A program made the translations under genes and the position numbers. The notes beneath the pieces were generated by a model. It made no database searches and had not been told where the DNA came from. It worked only from the letters and a program-made list of their open reading frames with translations. Positions 6,767-16,093 of a stretch of 41,751 bases of DNA are shown here, one piece after another. The stretch lies in assembly GCA_030153045.1 (NCBI GenBank), contig JASLID010000062.1:1-41751 (forward strand), read 5' to 3'. The first letter of the stretch is position 1. Each line of letters begins with the position of its first letter. The stretch is from Flavobacterium sp. (GTDB taxonomy: Bacteria; Bacteroidota; Bacteroidia; Flavobacteriales; Flavobacteriaceae).

Positions 6767-9700
6767 TTAGTTTTTAATGAAACGTTTTGTAATTGAAGTT
6801 TCATTATCAGAAATTTCCATAATGTAATTCCCGTTGTTTAGGCGAGAAACATCAATCGTTCCGTCAGCAATTTTTCCTTCTGCAACAGTTTGACCTATTA
6901 AGTTGAAAATTCTAAATGTCGCTTTTTCAGAAACTGAAGTTACATTCAAGATTGACGAAGTTGGGTTTGGATATAATTTGATGTCTACAACAACGTTTTC
7001 TTTAGCTTCAAATTCTTTAGCTGCAGAAGTAATGTTGATGGTGTAATCTTCTACCTGACCATAAGAAAATGCTTCGCAAGAAGTAGGAACTCCATTGTAT
7101 TTCATAGAAACTCTCATTCTTGTTGCTCCTAAAGTAGCAGTAGCAGGAATTGTAAATGAACCTGTCGCTGTTGTAGCTGTAGAAGTTGCTTTAGTGAAAA
7201 CAGTTTCACCCGCATCAGTAAACACACCATTTTGGTTGTAGTCGATAAATACAGCATATCCTTCGCTATAAACAGTACTTGTCCAAGCTGGAGTGATAGT
7301 AATAGTCTGTGCAGAACTTCTTGCAGCATTTGTAGATATCGCTGTGAAATTTTCATATCCAGCTGTTCCAGTAGATGCGTTGTTGATTGTTCCAACAGCC
7401 ACTCTTCCAATTTTCTCATCAGCTGTATTATTTCCTTGAGAAGTACAATAAGTAATAGCTGTTGATGAAGTCGTAACATTCACCGAGTTGCTTGATGCAG
7501 AAATATTTCCAGCAGCATCTTTCGCTTTCACAGAGAAAGTATAAGCTGTTGCAGCAGTTAATCCGGTTACAGCATACGAAGTTGTAGCTACAGTAGCTTT
7601 TAAAGTAGCTCCTTGGTATACATCATACCCAGTAACACCAACATTATCTGTAGAAGCTGTCCAAGATAAATTGGTTGTCGTTTGTGTAGTTCCAGAAGCA
7701 GTCAAGTTAGTTGGAGCAGAAGGCGCAATTGTATCTGGTGTTCCAGCTACTAAATTAACTGTATAGTCTTCTACTTGCCCGTATTGGAAAGCTTCACAAG
7801 CTGTTGGAATTCCATTATATTTCATAGAAACTCTCATTCTAGTTGGACCAGTTGCAGCTGTAGCAGAAACCGTGAACGAACCAGTTGCAGGAGTTGTAGT
7901 TGCAGCCGCTTTCGACCAAACTAATTCGCCAGCATCAGTAAATAGACCGTTTTGATTGTAGTCAATAAATACAGCATACCCTTCAGGATAAGTAGATCCA
8001 GTCCAAGTTGGAGTTACCGTAATGGTAGTTGAAGTTCCTTTGGTAAGGTTTGTAGAAATTGAAGTAAAATCAGTATAACCTGTTCCTCCAGTTGAAGGAT
8101 TGTTGATAGTTCCAATTTGAACTCTTCCAATTAACTCATCAGCAACACTGCCTCCTTGAGAAGCACAGTAAGTAATAGTTACCGCAGAAGTTGTTACGTT
8201 TACTACATTGCTTGAAGCAGAAACATTTCCGGCAGCATCTTTCGCTTTTACAGAGAAAGTATAGGCTGTTGAAGCTGTTAATCCAGTTACTCCGTAAGAA
8301 GTAGAAGCAGTAGTTCCAAGTAGAGTAGCCCCTTGATACACATCATATCCTGTAACACCTACGTTATCTGCAGAAGCTGTCCAAGATAAGTTAGTTGAAG
8401 TTGCAGTTGTTCCAGAAGCTGCCAAGTTAGTTGGAGCAGTTGGAGCCGTTGTATCAACAATAGGATCTAAAGTTGTAACATTTACCGTGTTGCTTGAAGC
8501 AGAAACATTTCCGGCAGCATCTTTCGCTTTTACTGAGAAAGTATAAGCTGTTGAAGCTGTTAATCCAGTTACGTTATAAGAAGTTGTAGCTACGGTTCCT
8601 AATAATGTAGTGCCTCTGTATACATCATATCCAGTTACACCTACGTTGTCGGTAGAAGCTGTCCAAGATAAGTTGGTTGTAGTTTGTGTAGTTCCAGAAG
8701 CAGCCAAGTTTGTTGGAGCTGAAGGAGCAACAGTATCTGAAGAGCCTGCAGTAATGGTAAAGTTCGTGTTTGAAACATCAAAGAAGATGTGATTCGAACC
8801 TTTAATCATAATTCTGTTCGTAGTTCCAGCTGTGTTAGGAATAGTAACATTTTCTGTACCGTCATTTGGTGTTCCAGCTAATAAAGTAGTCCAAGTTGTA
8901 CCTGCATTAGTTGAAATTAAAATATCTACGTTAGCACAGTTTACACCGTTTGCAGTAGTACCAGCCACATTCCAAGTAATCGCTTGTGATGAACCTCCAA
9001 CATAAGAAACAGCAGTGTTAGGAGCTGTTACAGCGAAAGGACCAGCAGTTGCGTTTACCGTCACGACCATGTCGTCTGAGTTGTTTGCAGAACCACCAGC
9101 TCTATTGTCACGAACAGTTAATCTGAAATTCATTGTTCTGGCAACTGATGGTAGGGCTTCTACTGTGATTTCGGTTCCTGCAGTGGTTGTTGCACCTGTT
9201 AATACAGAAGCCATTCTAGGAAAATATCTCACCGGAGATGTTGATGAATCATATGATCTGAAAGTTGGTCCAGATGTTTTTGTTGCACTTGCTGCTGAAC
9301 TTGCTCCTGTTTGTGAACTTGAAGCACTGTCAAATTGCTCCCAGTTGTAAGTTAAAGCATCCCCATTAGCATCGGTACCAGTACCGGTTAACATAAATGG
9401 AGTGCTTTTAGGAATGGTAAAATCTAAACCTGCGCCAGCTGTAGGAACAGCATTTCCGGTTGCAGTATTGGTTTGACAAGTTTTGGCCTTAATATTGTTA
9501 GTAACTTGTTGGATGCTCGCAGCGTGAAAGTATGCATCAGAATGAGCCTGAATGTCTTGTGATGTAATACCTGCATAGCCCATAATACTTGATCCTGAGC
9601 CTGGTTCCATATTTACGCCTGTGCCCTCATTGTTCATAGAAAATGTATGGTTTGCACCAAATTGGTGTCCAATTTCGTGAGCAACAAAGTCGATATCAAA

Positions 9701-10681
9701 ATTATCTCCAGAAGGAGTCTGGCTTGATGTAAATGCACTTCCTTTAGATCCATTCACACAAACACATCCTATACAACCAGCGTTTCCGTTATCAGTTCCT
9801 TTCACAAATACATGACCTACATCGTAGTTCGCTTCTCCAATTACTGAAGTTAAGGTACTTTGTAATTCGCTGTTGTAACTAGATGTGTAAGGGTCAGTAG
9901 AGGCATTAGTGTAGATTACGGCATCAGTGTTTGGGATTAGTACCATTCTTGCTGAAAAGTCTTTTTCAAACACACCATTTACGCGTGTCATTGATGCATT
10001 CATTGCAGAAAGCGCTAGAGCCTTTGTGCCTCCGAAATGTGCTGTGTACTCTCCAGTTGTCGATAATGCAAGACGAAATGTTCTTAATGTTGAGTCATCA
10101 GCATTTGGTCTTAAAAGCTCACTGTTTGAACCAATTCTTGGTTCTGCTTTATGGATTACACTACATTCAAAAGGTGATAAGTTTTGTTTTTTATCAGATT
10201 TTTTATAAACAGAGTATGTTTTTAAGTCTTTTGAAAAAGGCTCGATAAAAACAGCTGATTTATCTGCATGTAGTGTCATAGATTTGAATCCAAGTGGTGA
10301 CATACTGAAATAAACTGTTGAAGTTGGACTGTCAATTCCAATCCCGATGTAAGACTTAATGTCTGGATATTTAGCAGCTAAAGCTGGATCCATGATAGAG
10401 TTTTCGTAAACATTGAAACGCTCATTAATTCCATCAGCGTTTGGTAACGAAATAATTGTACTTGAAATTCTGGCATTCGAATTTCTTTGAGGTGCATTAG
10501 CTAAATTAGATTTTAATGAAGTTAAATCTAGATCATAAAGGTTTTTTTCTGGGAGTTGCATTCTGACATCAAGAACTGTTTTGTTGTTTTTAGAAGTAGA
10601 TTTCCAAAACGAACCTTTTTCTTGAGCAAATGCAAAACTCGTGACCGCAAGCAGTGTCACGGAAAATAGTTTAAATTTCAT
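6767..10681 (-). CDS. Large secreted M12-type (reprolysin-like) metalloprotease with Fn3 and GEVED repeats and T9SS tail
   Basis: This 1304-residue protein has a signal peptide (1-19, ending SFAFA) and a propeptide-like region to about 195. The catalytic domain (about 196-405) has the extended zinc motif HEIGHQFGANH with His335, Glu336, His339 and His345, followed by a Met-turn candidate SIMGY. After a linker domain come two Fn3 domains, a GEVED domain, a third Fn3 and a second GEVED. The C-terminus (KLYPNPTSSILNV to KRFIKN) is a type A T9SS sorting domain, so it is exported across the outer membrane and surface-anchored or released. The three Fn3 copies and two GEVED copies are very similar at DNA level, suggesting recent internal duplication. 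The natural substrate is unknown. Confidence 0.93.
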   Translation of the reverse strand: MKFKLFSVTLLAVTSFAFAQEKGSFWKSTSKNNKTVLDVRMQLPEKNLYDLDLTSLKSNLANAPQRNSNARISSTIISLPNADGINERFNVYENSIMDPALAAKYPDIKSYIGIGIDSPTSTVYFSMSPLGFKSMTLHADKSAVFIEPFSKDLKTYSVYKKSDKKQNLSPFECSVIHKAEPRIGSNSELLRPNADDSTLRTFRLALSTTGEYTAHFGGTKALALSAMNASMTRVNGVFEKDFSARMVLIPNTDAVIYTNASTDPYTSSYNSELQSTLTSVIGEANYDVGHVFVKGTDNGNAGCIGCVCVNGSKGSAFTSSQTPSGDNFDIDFVAHEIGHQFGANHTFSMNNEGTGVNMEPGSGSSIMGYAGITSQDIQAHSDAYFHAASIQQVTNNIKAKTCQTNTATGNAVPTAGAGLDFTIPKSTPFMLTGTGTDANGDALTYNWEQFDSASSSQTGASSAASATKTSGPTFRSYDSSTSPVRYFPRMASVLTGATTTAGTEITVEALPSVARTMNFRLTVRDNRAGGSANNSDDMVVTVNATAGPFAVTAPNTAVSYVGGSSQAITWNVAGTTANGVNCANVDILISTNAGTTWTTLLAGTPNDGTENVTIPNTAGTTNRIMIKGSNHIFFDVSNTNFTITAGSSDTVAPSAPTNLAASGTTQTTTNLSWTASTDNVGVTGYDVYRGTTLLGTVATTSYNVTGLTASTAYTFSVKAKDAAGNVSASSNTVNVTTLDPIVDTTAPTAPTNLAASGTTATSTNLSWTASADNVGVTGYDVYQGATLLGTTASTSYGVTGLTASTAYTFSVKAKDAAGNVSASSNVVNVTTSAVTITYCASQGGSVADELIGRVQIGTINNPSTGGTGYTDFTSISTNLTKGTSTTITVTPTWTGSTYPEGYAVFIDYNQNGLFTDAGELVWSKAAATTTPATGSFTVSATAATGPTRMRVSMKYNGIPTACEAFQYGQVEDYTVNLVAGTPDTIAPSAPTNLTASGTTQTTTNLSWTASTDNVGVTGYDVYQGATLKATVATTSYAVTGLTAATAYTFSVKAKDAAGNISASSNSVNVTTSSTAITYCTSQGNNTADEKIGRVAVGTINNASTGTAGYENFTAISTNAARSSAQTITITPAWTSTVYSEGYAVFIDYNQNGVFTDAGETVFTKATSTATTATGSFTIPATATLGATRMRVSMKYNGVPTSCEAFSYGQVEDYTINITSAAKEFEAKENVVVDIKLYPNPTSSILNVTSVSEKATFRIFNLIGQTVAEGKIADGTIDVSRLNNGNYIMEISDNETSITKRFIKN

Positions 10682-10712
10682 AATTTTTTGGTTTTTAGTC
10701 GTTTAACGGTTG

Positions 10713-10720
10713 CGAATATA
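10713..10720 (-). promoter_or_regulatory. Possible -7 element for the M12-type protease gene
   Basis: On the minus strand TATATTCG matches TAnnTTTG with one mismatch, 32 nt before the start codon. The rest of the 320-nt gap to tyrS (10721-10940) is AT-rich and shows nothing I can name. Confidence 0.35.
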
Positions 10721-10944
10721 TTTATTTTTTTTGATAAATAAATATGGTTTTTCCGTAAAAAAATAAAGAATACGTAATTATGGGATTAAATTTTAAGAAT
10801 AATCACGGTTTGAATGTTAATAAAATCAACTTTACTCAATGAATAAGCCGTCTTCGGAAGGTGTTTTAAAGTGACTTAAATTAACCTTATCTTACTCTTA
10901 AAATTGACTGGTCTTCCACTTGTAAGTTTTAGAAAATACAGTTA

Positions 10945-10978
10945 TAAAAAAAGCCCCAAACAATTGGAGCTTTTCATT
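10945..10978 (-). terminator. Terminator of tyrS
   Basis: The stem AAAAGCCCCAA (10949-10959) / TTGGAGCTTTT (10964-10974) has one mismatch and a 4-nt loop. On the minus strand it runs into a T tract, 27 nt after the tyrS stop. Confidence 0.75.
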
Positions 10979-11001
10979 TTATTAGTTTTTATTGAAATCA
11001 C

Positions 11002-12303
11002 TTACTCATTAAGTATATTGATTACAAAATATTTTCTTTTCCCAAACTGGATTAAAATGTACTTACCGAAAAAGACATCCTTTTCTGATAATGTTGTTTC
11101 TACCGTTATTTTTTGTTTGTTTACCGAAACGGCATTTGCCACTAAAGCTTTTCGAGCTTCTCCACGAGAAGGAAATATTTTTGTTATATCAGATAAGCCC
11201 AATGTGGCATCTAAGCCTTCGGATAATTCACTTCTCTTTAAAACGGGTTGTGGGAATTCGGAAAAAATATCAAGGAAAAATGCCTCGCCTTCTGCTTCCA
11301 TATCTGCAAGAGTAAAATTAGAGAATACAAATTCAGATTTTTTGATGGCATCTTCAAGAACTGCTCTGCCATGTACAAAAATCGTAATTTCTTCAGCTAA
11401 TTTTTTTTGTAGAAGTCTTAAATGGGCTGCCTGTTTGTGCTCTTCAATTAAACTATCAATAGTTTCTTTGTCAAGGAAAGTAAAAATTTTGATATACTTC
11501 TCGGCATCTTCATCACTGGTGTTTAACCAAAACTGATAGAATTGATATCCAGAAGTTTTATCCGCTGTAAGCCAAATATTTCCACTTTCTGATTTTCCAA
11601 ATTTAGAACCGTCGGCTTTAGTGATTAATGGACAGGTCATGGCAAATGCTTTGGCACCGTCATGATTCATTCTGCGAACCAATTCAGTTCCTGTAGTAAT
11701 ATTCCCCCATTGGTCGCTTCCACCCATTTGTAGCAAACACTTGTGGGTTTTATGCAAGTGGTAAAAATCATACCCTTGAATTAATTGGTACGTGAATTCG
11801 GTAAACGACATCCCTTCACCATCACCATTTAAACGTTTTTTTACTGAATCTTTCGCCATCATGTAATTTACCGTGATTCGTTTTCCTACATCACGAGCGA
11901 AATTAATGAATGAGAAATCTTTCATCCAATCATAGTTGTTTACTAAAACAGGAGCGTTGGCTTCTGTTGAATTGAAGTCTAAAAAACGAGATAAAACCAT
12001 TTTTATTCCGGCTACATTTTTATTTAAAGTCAATTCGTCCAACAAATTTCTTTCATCAGATTTTCCAGAAGGATCGCCAATCATACCTGTTGCGCCGCCA
12101 ATTAAGGCAATAGGCTTGTGTCCGAAATTTTTCAAATGAACCAATAAAATAATAGGTACTAAACTTCCTATGTGTAATGAATCGGAGGTTGGATCAAATC
12201 CTATATAAGTTGGTGTGCTTTCTTTTACTAGTTGTTCTTCAGTTCCTGGCATCATGTCGTGTACCAGTCCTCTCCATTGTAATTCGGCTATAATATTCTT
12301 CAT
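11002..12303 (-). CDS. tyrS: Tyrosyl-tRNA synthetase
   Basis: This 433-residue class I aminoacyl-tRNA synthetase charges tRNA-Tyr in the cytoplasm. The HIGH-type motif appears as SLHIGSLVPI near residue 43, and the KMSKS-type loop as SKFGKSESGN. The tyrosine-site stretch YQLIQGYDFYHLHK and the QMGGSDQWGNI motif are present. The C-terminal part (SRGEARKALVANAVSVNKQKI) is the S4 RNA-binding domain. Length is normal for a bacterial TyrRS. It has its own -7 element and terminator and is divergent from the epimerase gene. Confidence 0.97.
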   Translation of the reverse strand: MKNIIAELQWRGLVHDMMPGTEEQLVKESTPTYIGFDPTSDSLHIGSLVPIILLVHLKNFGHKPIALIGGATGMIGDPSGKSDERNLLDELTLNKNVAGIKMVLSRFLDFNSTEANAPVLVNNYDWMKDFSFINFARDVGKRITVNYMMAKDSVKKRLNGDGEGMSFTEFTYQLIQGYDFYHLHKTHKCLLQMGGSDQWGNITTGTELVRRMNHDGAKAFAMTCPLITKADGSKFGKSESGNIWLTADKTSGYQFYQFWLNTSDEDAEKYIKIFTFLDKETIDSLIEEHKQAAHLRLLQKKLAEEITIFVHGRAVLEDAIKKSEFVFSNFTLADMEAEGEAFFLDIFSEFPQPVLKRSELSEGLDATLGLSDITKIFPSRGEARKALVANAVSVNKQKITVETTLSEKDVFFGKYILIQFGKRKYFVINILNE

Positions 12304-12320
12304 TTTGTAACTAATTTGGG

Positions 12321-12328
12321 CAAAGATA
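12321..12328 (-). promoter_or_regulatory. -7 promoter element for tyrS
   Basis: On the minus strand TATCTTTG matches TAnnTTTG perfectly, 17 nt upstream of the start codon. The leader would be about 14 nt. Confidence 0.65.
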
Positions 12329-12473
12329 AGAATTCAACGACAATAGTAATAATCAATTTCAATAACGAAACGGAATAGTGATTTTGTTTGAAATGAAATC
12401 AGAGCTAGATAGTGAATCACAGTGCTTTTGCAAACTTTGTTTCTTTGAGACTTTGGAACTCTCTAACTTTAAT

Positions 12474-12481
12474 TATATTTG
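12474..12481 (+). promoter_or_regulatory. -7 promoter element for the epimerase gene
   Basis: TATATTTG is a perfect TAnnTTTG element and lies four bases (AAAC) before the ATG, predicting a leaderless transcript. Just upstream, 12428-12470 is a CTTTG-rich degenerate repeat tract. Confidence 0.65.
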
Positions 12482-12485
12482 AAAC

Positions 12486-13472
12486 ATGATTTTAGTTACT
12501 GGAGCAACAGGATTAGTTGGATCGCATTTGGTTTTGCACTTAATAGAGCAGGATCAGATTGTGTTTGCTATGTTCAGAAATGAACAGGGAAAGGAAAGAG
12601 TAAAATTGCTTTTTGAAAAATATCAAAAACCAGATTTATTCTATAAAATAATATGGCGTCAAGCGGATATTCTTGATATTCCTTTACTCGAAATTGCTTT
12701 TCAAGACGTTGAATACGTATATCATTGCGCTGCCTTAATTTCTTTCAATCCCAACGATGAAGACAGATTGCGAAAGATGAATATTGAAGGAACTGCTAAT
12801 ATTGTCAATTTATGTATCGACAATAAGATTAAAAAACTCTGTCATGTCAGTTCTATTGCGGCATTGGGAGATATGAAATTAAATAATGCCCTGATTGATG
12901 AAGAAGGCGAGTGGAATGCCGAAGCAGAACATAGTGATTATGCGATTTCAAAATATGGCGCCGAAATGGAAATATGGCGTGCGGAACAAGAAGGTATGAA
13001 AGTTGTGGTTGTAAACCCTGGAGTGATTCTTGGACCACTTTTTTGGACTGAAGGAAGTGGTGAAATTTATGCTAAAGTTAAAAACGGATTGGTGTATTAT
13101 ACCAAAGGTATTAATGGTTTTGTTACTGTTTCTGATGTAGTAAAAGTAATGTGTCAACTAATGAAAAATGATATAACAGGACAAAAATTTATTCTTGTTT
13201 CAGAAAATATTAGTTTTAAAGAGTTGGTTTTTATGCTTGCAGAGGTTTTAAAAGTGAAAAAACCCAATATTAATGTTGGGAAGTTGTTTGTCAGCATGAT
13301 TTGGAGAGCAGATTGGCTCTTAGCCAATGTTTTTGGTAAAAAAAGAGAACTAACTAAGGATTTGGCTCATTCGTTACACGCTTCAAATAGATATTCTAAC
13401 GAAAAAATTAAAGATACCTTGGGCTTTGAATTTGAAAGAATCCGTGATTACATTAATACAAGCAAAATTTAA
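12486..13472 (+). CDS. NAD(P)-dependent epimerase/dehydratase (extended SDR)
   Basis: This 328-residue Rossmann-fold protein starts MILVTGATGLVGSHL, the GxxGxxG nucleotide-binding motif. The catalytic set of extended short-chain dehydrogenases is visible: Ser in CHVSSIAALG and the Tyr/Lys pair in YAISKYGAEME. The VVVNPGVILGP stretch is typical of the dihydroflavonol-reductase/3beta-HSD-like branch. Substrate cannot be assigned. It is a single-gene unit. Its stop overlaps the convergent DUF4296 gene by 4 nt. Confidence 0.85.
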   Translation: MILVTGATGLVGSHLVLHLIEQDQIVFAMFRNEQGKERVKLLFEKYQKPDLFYKIIWRQADILDIPLLEIAFQDVEYVYHCAALISFNPNDEDRLRKMNIEGTANIVNLCIDNKIKKLCHVSSIAALGDMKLNNALIDEEGEWNAEAEHSDYAISKYGAEMEIWRAEQEGMKVVVVNPGVILGPLFWTEGSGEIYAKVKNGLVYYTKGINGFVTVSDVVKVMCQLMKNDITGQKFILVSENISFKELVFMLAEVLKVKKPNINVGKLFVSMIWRADWLLANVFGKKRELTKDLAHSLHASNRYSNEKIKDTLGFEFERIRDYINTSKI

Positions 13473-13924
13473 TTTACTGCTTTAGCATTTTTTTTAGGAA
13501 GTTTTTTAAATATCTCTTTTTGTTTTGCAATAGCCTTTTTTGCTGAATCTTGATTTTTTTTAGATTTAATTCGTTCTTCTTTTTTTATAATCGTATCTAT
13601 TTGTGCCTTTTGCTTTTGCAATCTGGCAGCTACATTGTCAAAGATTAGTTTGTATTCATCCATTTTTGAAGCATAAAATTTGTTGTTTTCGGCAAATTGG
13701 GTACTATCAATTTTGTATTTCTGATAAATATACGTTTTAGGATTTATACTATTGTCTTTCAGTTTTTGAGGACTGTAGCTTTTTAATGCCTGAAGTAATG
13801 CTAAGTCATATAAAATGTTCTCCATTACGGCTTTATCAATTAGTTTTTCAGGTTTTTGGACTTCATTTTTGCTTGAACAAGCACTAATGATTACAATTAA
13901 TAATAGTAAAGTGATTTTTTTCAT
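13469..13924 (-). CDS. DUF4296 lipoprotein
   Basis: This 151-residue protein begins with a short hydrophobic signal and a lipobox, LLIVIISACSS, with Cys16 as the lipidated residue. The body (about 25-115) has the Bacteroidota DUF4296 pattern: IDKAVMENILYDLALLQAL, then an Asn/Tyr/Lys-rich helical region including NPKTYIYQKYKIDSTQF. The tail is highly charged and Lys-rich. Function is unknown. It is the last gene of the GT2-pyrC-DUF4296 unit, starting 3 nt after the pyrC stop. Confidence 0.82.
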   Translation of the reverse strand: MKKITLLLLIVIISACSSKNEVQKPEKLIDKAVMENILYDLALLQALKSYSPQKLKDNSINPKTYIYQKYKIDSTQFAENNKFYASKMDEYKLIFDNVAARLQKQKAQIDTIIKKEERIKSKKNQDSAKKAIAKQKEIFKKLPKKNAKAVN

Positions 13925-13927
13925 CGG

Positions 13928-15268
13928 TTATCGGTTGAATTCTAAGCGTTTTCCAGCTTTAATCCCTTTGTCTTTAAAATTATTATAAACTAATTCGCCA
14001 TTTACAAATGTATGTGTAACTCTTGAAGTAAAGGTATAATCTTCAAATGGAGACCAACCACATTTATACCAAATGTTTTCTTTATTTACTCTCCAAGGCA
14101 TTCTAGGATTTAGAATAACTAAATCGGCATAAAAGCCTTCTTTGATAAATCCTCTACGGTCAATTTTGAAAATTTTAGCCGGATTGTGTGCCATTTTTTC
14201 GACAATTTTCTCTATCGAAATTTTTCCTTGATGAAAAGCTTCAAACATAGCTACTAAAGCATGTTGAACTAATGGGCCGCCTGATGGGGCAGAAGTATAT
14301 GGATTTTTCTTTTCTTCTATAGTGTGCGGTGCGTGGTCTGTTGCAATAACGTCAATTCGGTCGTCTAGAAGAGCTTTCCATAAACCATCTTTGTCAGCTT
14401 GTGTTTTAACGGCAGGATTCCACTTAATGAAAGTGCCTTTTTTAGCGTAATCGTCATTGGTAAACCACAAATGATGAATACAAACCTCGGCGGTGATTTT
14501 CTTTTCTTCTAACGGAATTTTGTTTGAAAAAAGTTCTGTTTCCTTAGCTGTTGAAATATGAAAAATGTGCAATCTCGCGCCAGTTTTTTTGGCCAATTCA
14601 ACCGCTTTTGATGATGAAATATAACAAGCTTCTTCGCTGCGAATTAAATGATGAAATTCCATAGGAATATCGTCATTGTACATTTCTTTATAATATTCTA
14701 AGTTGTTTTTGATTGTCGTTTCATCTTCACAATGCACGGCTATAAGCATGGGTGTGCTTGAAAATATTTTTTCTAAAACTGCTTCATTGTCAACCAACAT
14801 ATTCCCCGTTGATGAACCTAGAAATATTTTAATTCCAGCGACATTCTTCGGGTTGGTTTTTAAAACCTCTTCTAAATTGTCGTTGGTTGCCCCCATCATA
14901 AACGAATAATTAGCGTATGAGGATTGTGCTGCAATTTGGTATTTTTGTTCGAGTAATTCCTGAGTAACCGCGTTTGGTACGGTGTTGGGTTGTTCTATAT
15001 AAGAAGTTATTCCTCCGGCAATGGCAGCTCTAGATTCTGATTCAATATCGCCTTTGTGCGTTAGTCCCGGTTCGCGAAAATGTACTTGGTCGTCGATAAT
15101 TCCTGGGATGAGGTAATTTCCTTCGGCATCAATGACTTTGCAATCGGATGATTTTGGCGAAATGCTTTCGGCAATTTCAGTTATAAATTCATTTTCAATA
15201 AGAACATCGCCTTCAAATATTTTTCCTTCGTTGACAATTTTGGCATTCTTAATTAAAATGGTTTTCAT
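13928..15268 (-). CDS. pyrC: Dihydroorotase
   Basis: This 446-residue amidohydrolase closes carbamoyl-aspartate to dihydroorotate in pyrimidine synthesis. Metal-site motifs are present: DDQVHFREPGLTHKGD (HxR pattern of class I enzymes; the first metal His is represented as QVH), a later AVHCED, HIFHIST and ATDHAPH. Length fits the type I family rather than the 345-residue E. coli type. The replacement of the usual DxHxH by DDQVHF is shared by many Bacteroidota sequences of this group as far as I recall. It starts 2 nt after the GT2 stop, so the two are co-transcribed. Confidence 0.9.
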   Translation of the reverse strand: MKTILIKNAKIVNEGKIFEGDVLIENEFITEIAESISPKSSDCKVIDAEGNYLIPGIIDDQVHFREPGLTHKGDIESESRAAIAGGITSYIEQPNTVPNAVTQELLEQKYQIAAQSSYANYSFMMGATNDNLEEVLKTNPKNVAGIKIFLGSSTGNMLVDNEAVLEKIFSSTPMLIAVHCEDETTIKNNLEYYKEMYNDDIPMEFHHLIRSEEACYISSSKAVELAKKTGARLHIFHISTAKETELFSNKIPLEEKKITAEVCIHHLWFTNDDYAKKGTFIKWNPAVKTQADKDGLWKALLDDRIDVIATDHAPHTIEEKKNPYTSAPSGGPLVQHALVAMFEAFHQGKISIEKIVEKMAHNPAKIFKIDRRGFIKEGFYADLVILNPRMPWRVNKENIWYKCGWSPFEDYTFTSRVTHTFVNGELVYNNFKDKGIKAGKRLEFNR

Positions 15269-15270
15269 TT

Positions 15271-15993
15271 TTATAGTCTGTTAAATATTTTTCTTATTCT
15301 AAGCATAATGACACCAAAAATGGCTTCTTTGATGATGGCATTACTCATTTTTGATTCTCCTTTGGTTCTATCGGTAAAAATGATCGGAACTTCAGTAATT
15401 TTAAAATTATGGATAAAAGTTCTGTATTTCATTTCTATTTGAAACGCGTATCCAGTAAACTTTATTTTGTCGAGTTGAATGGTTTCTAATACTTCTCTGC
15501 GGTAACATATAAACCCTGCTGTGGCATCGTGAATTTTCATTCCGGTAATCATTTTTACATAAATGGAAGCAAAATACGACATTAGAACTCTGTTTAGCGG
15601 CCAGTTTACCACATTAACCCCAGTTAAATATCGAGATCCAATGGCCATTCCGGCACCTTCATGACATGCATTGTATAGTTTTTCTAAATCTTGTGGATTG
15701 TGTGAAAAATCGGCATCCATTTCAAAAATATAATCGTAATGGTGTTGCATGGCCCATTTAAAACCATGAACATATGCTGTTCCTAGTCCAGCTTTGCCTT
15801 GTCTTTTTTCTAAAAATAATGCATTTGGAAATTCTTCCTGAAGTGCTGAAACTTTATTTGAAGTGCCATCAGGTGAATTGTCATCCACAATGAGAACATC
15901 GAATTTTTTTGGCAACGAGAAAACCGCTCGAATAATAGTTTCGATGTTTTCTATCTCGTTATACGTGGGGATAATGACAATTCCGTCTTGCAT
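15271..15993 (-). CDS. Family 2 glycosyltransferase, polyprenol-phosphate mannose synthase type
   Basis: This protein of about 240 residues starts MQDGIVIIPTYNEIENI, the GT2 opening. It continues with LIVDDNSPDGTS (nucleotide binding) and EMDADFSHNP (DxD metal motif), and later FICYRREVLETI and FTDRTKGESKMS, typical of DPM1-like synthases. These make polyprenyl-phosphate sugar donors at the inner membrane; here no membrane segment follows the catalytic domain. I chose the ATG at 15993. A longer reading begins at TTG 16014, but that TTG is part of the -7 element, so it cannot be translated. Flavobacteria glycosylate many exported proteins, a plausible use of the donor. Confidence 0.87.
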   Translation of the reverse strand: MQDGIVIIPTYNEIENIETIIRAVFSLPKKFDVLIVDDNSPDGTSNKVSALQEEFPNALFLEKRQGKAGLGTAYVHGFKWAMQHHYDYIFEMDADFSHNPQDLEKLYNACHEGAGMAIGSRYLTGVNVVNWPLNRVLMSYFASIYVKMITGMKIHDATAGFICYRREVLETIQLDKIKFTGYAFQIEMKYRTFIHNFKITEVPIIFTDRTKGESKMSNAIIKEAIFGVIMLRIRKIFNRL

Positions 15994-16011
15994 ATAAATG
16001 TAAATCTGATG

Positions 16012-16019
16012 CAAAAATA
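16012..16019 (-). promoter_or_regulatory. -7 promoter element for the GT2-pyrC-DUF4296 unit
   Basis: On the minus strand TATTTTTG is a perfect TAnnTTTG, 18 nt before the ATG at 15993. It decides the start codon, because the upstream TTG overlaps it. Confidence 0.65.
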
Positions 16020-16081
16020 AACTTTTTAAGTAATGTGTTTCTTAAATAATTTATAATTAAATAAATGCTTTAAAAATTTTG

Positions 16082-16089
16082 TAATTTTG
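16082..16089 (+). promoter_or_regulatory. -7 promoter element for the DUF4271 gene
   Basis: TAATTTTG lies exactly four bases (CACT) before the ATG at 16094. The geometry predicts a leaderless message. Confidence 0.65.
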
Positions 16090-16093
16090 CACT

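Noticed and set aside
9015..9350. 111-codon open frame on the plus strand inside the metalloprotease gene
   Set aside because: It lies opposite a repetitive secreted-protein gene whose biased Ala/Thr codons keep the antisense frame open. No promoter or start context supports it.
10904..11536. 210-codon open frame on the plus strand opposite tyrS
   Set aside because: It is antisense to the well-supported tyrS, begins in the terminator area, and has no domain-like pattern; it is a shadow of tyrS codon structure.
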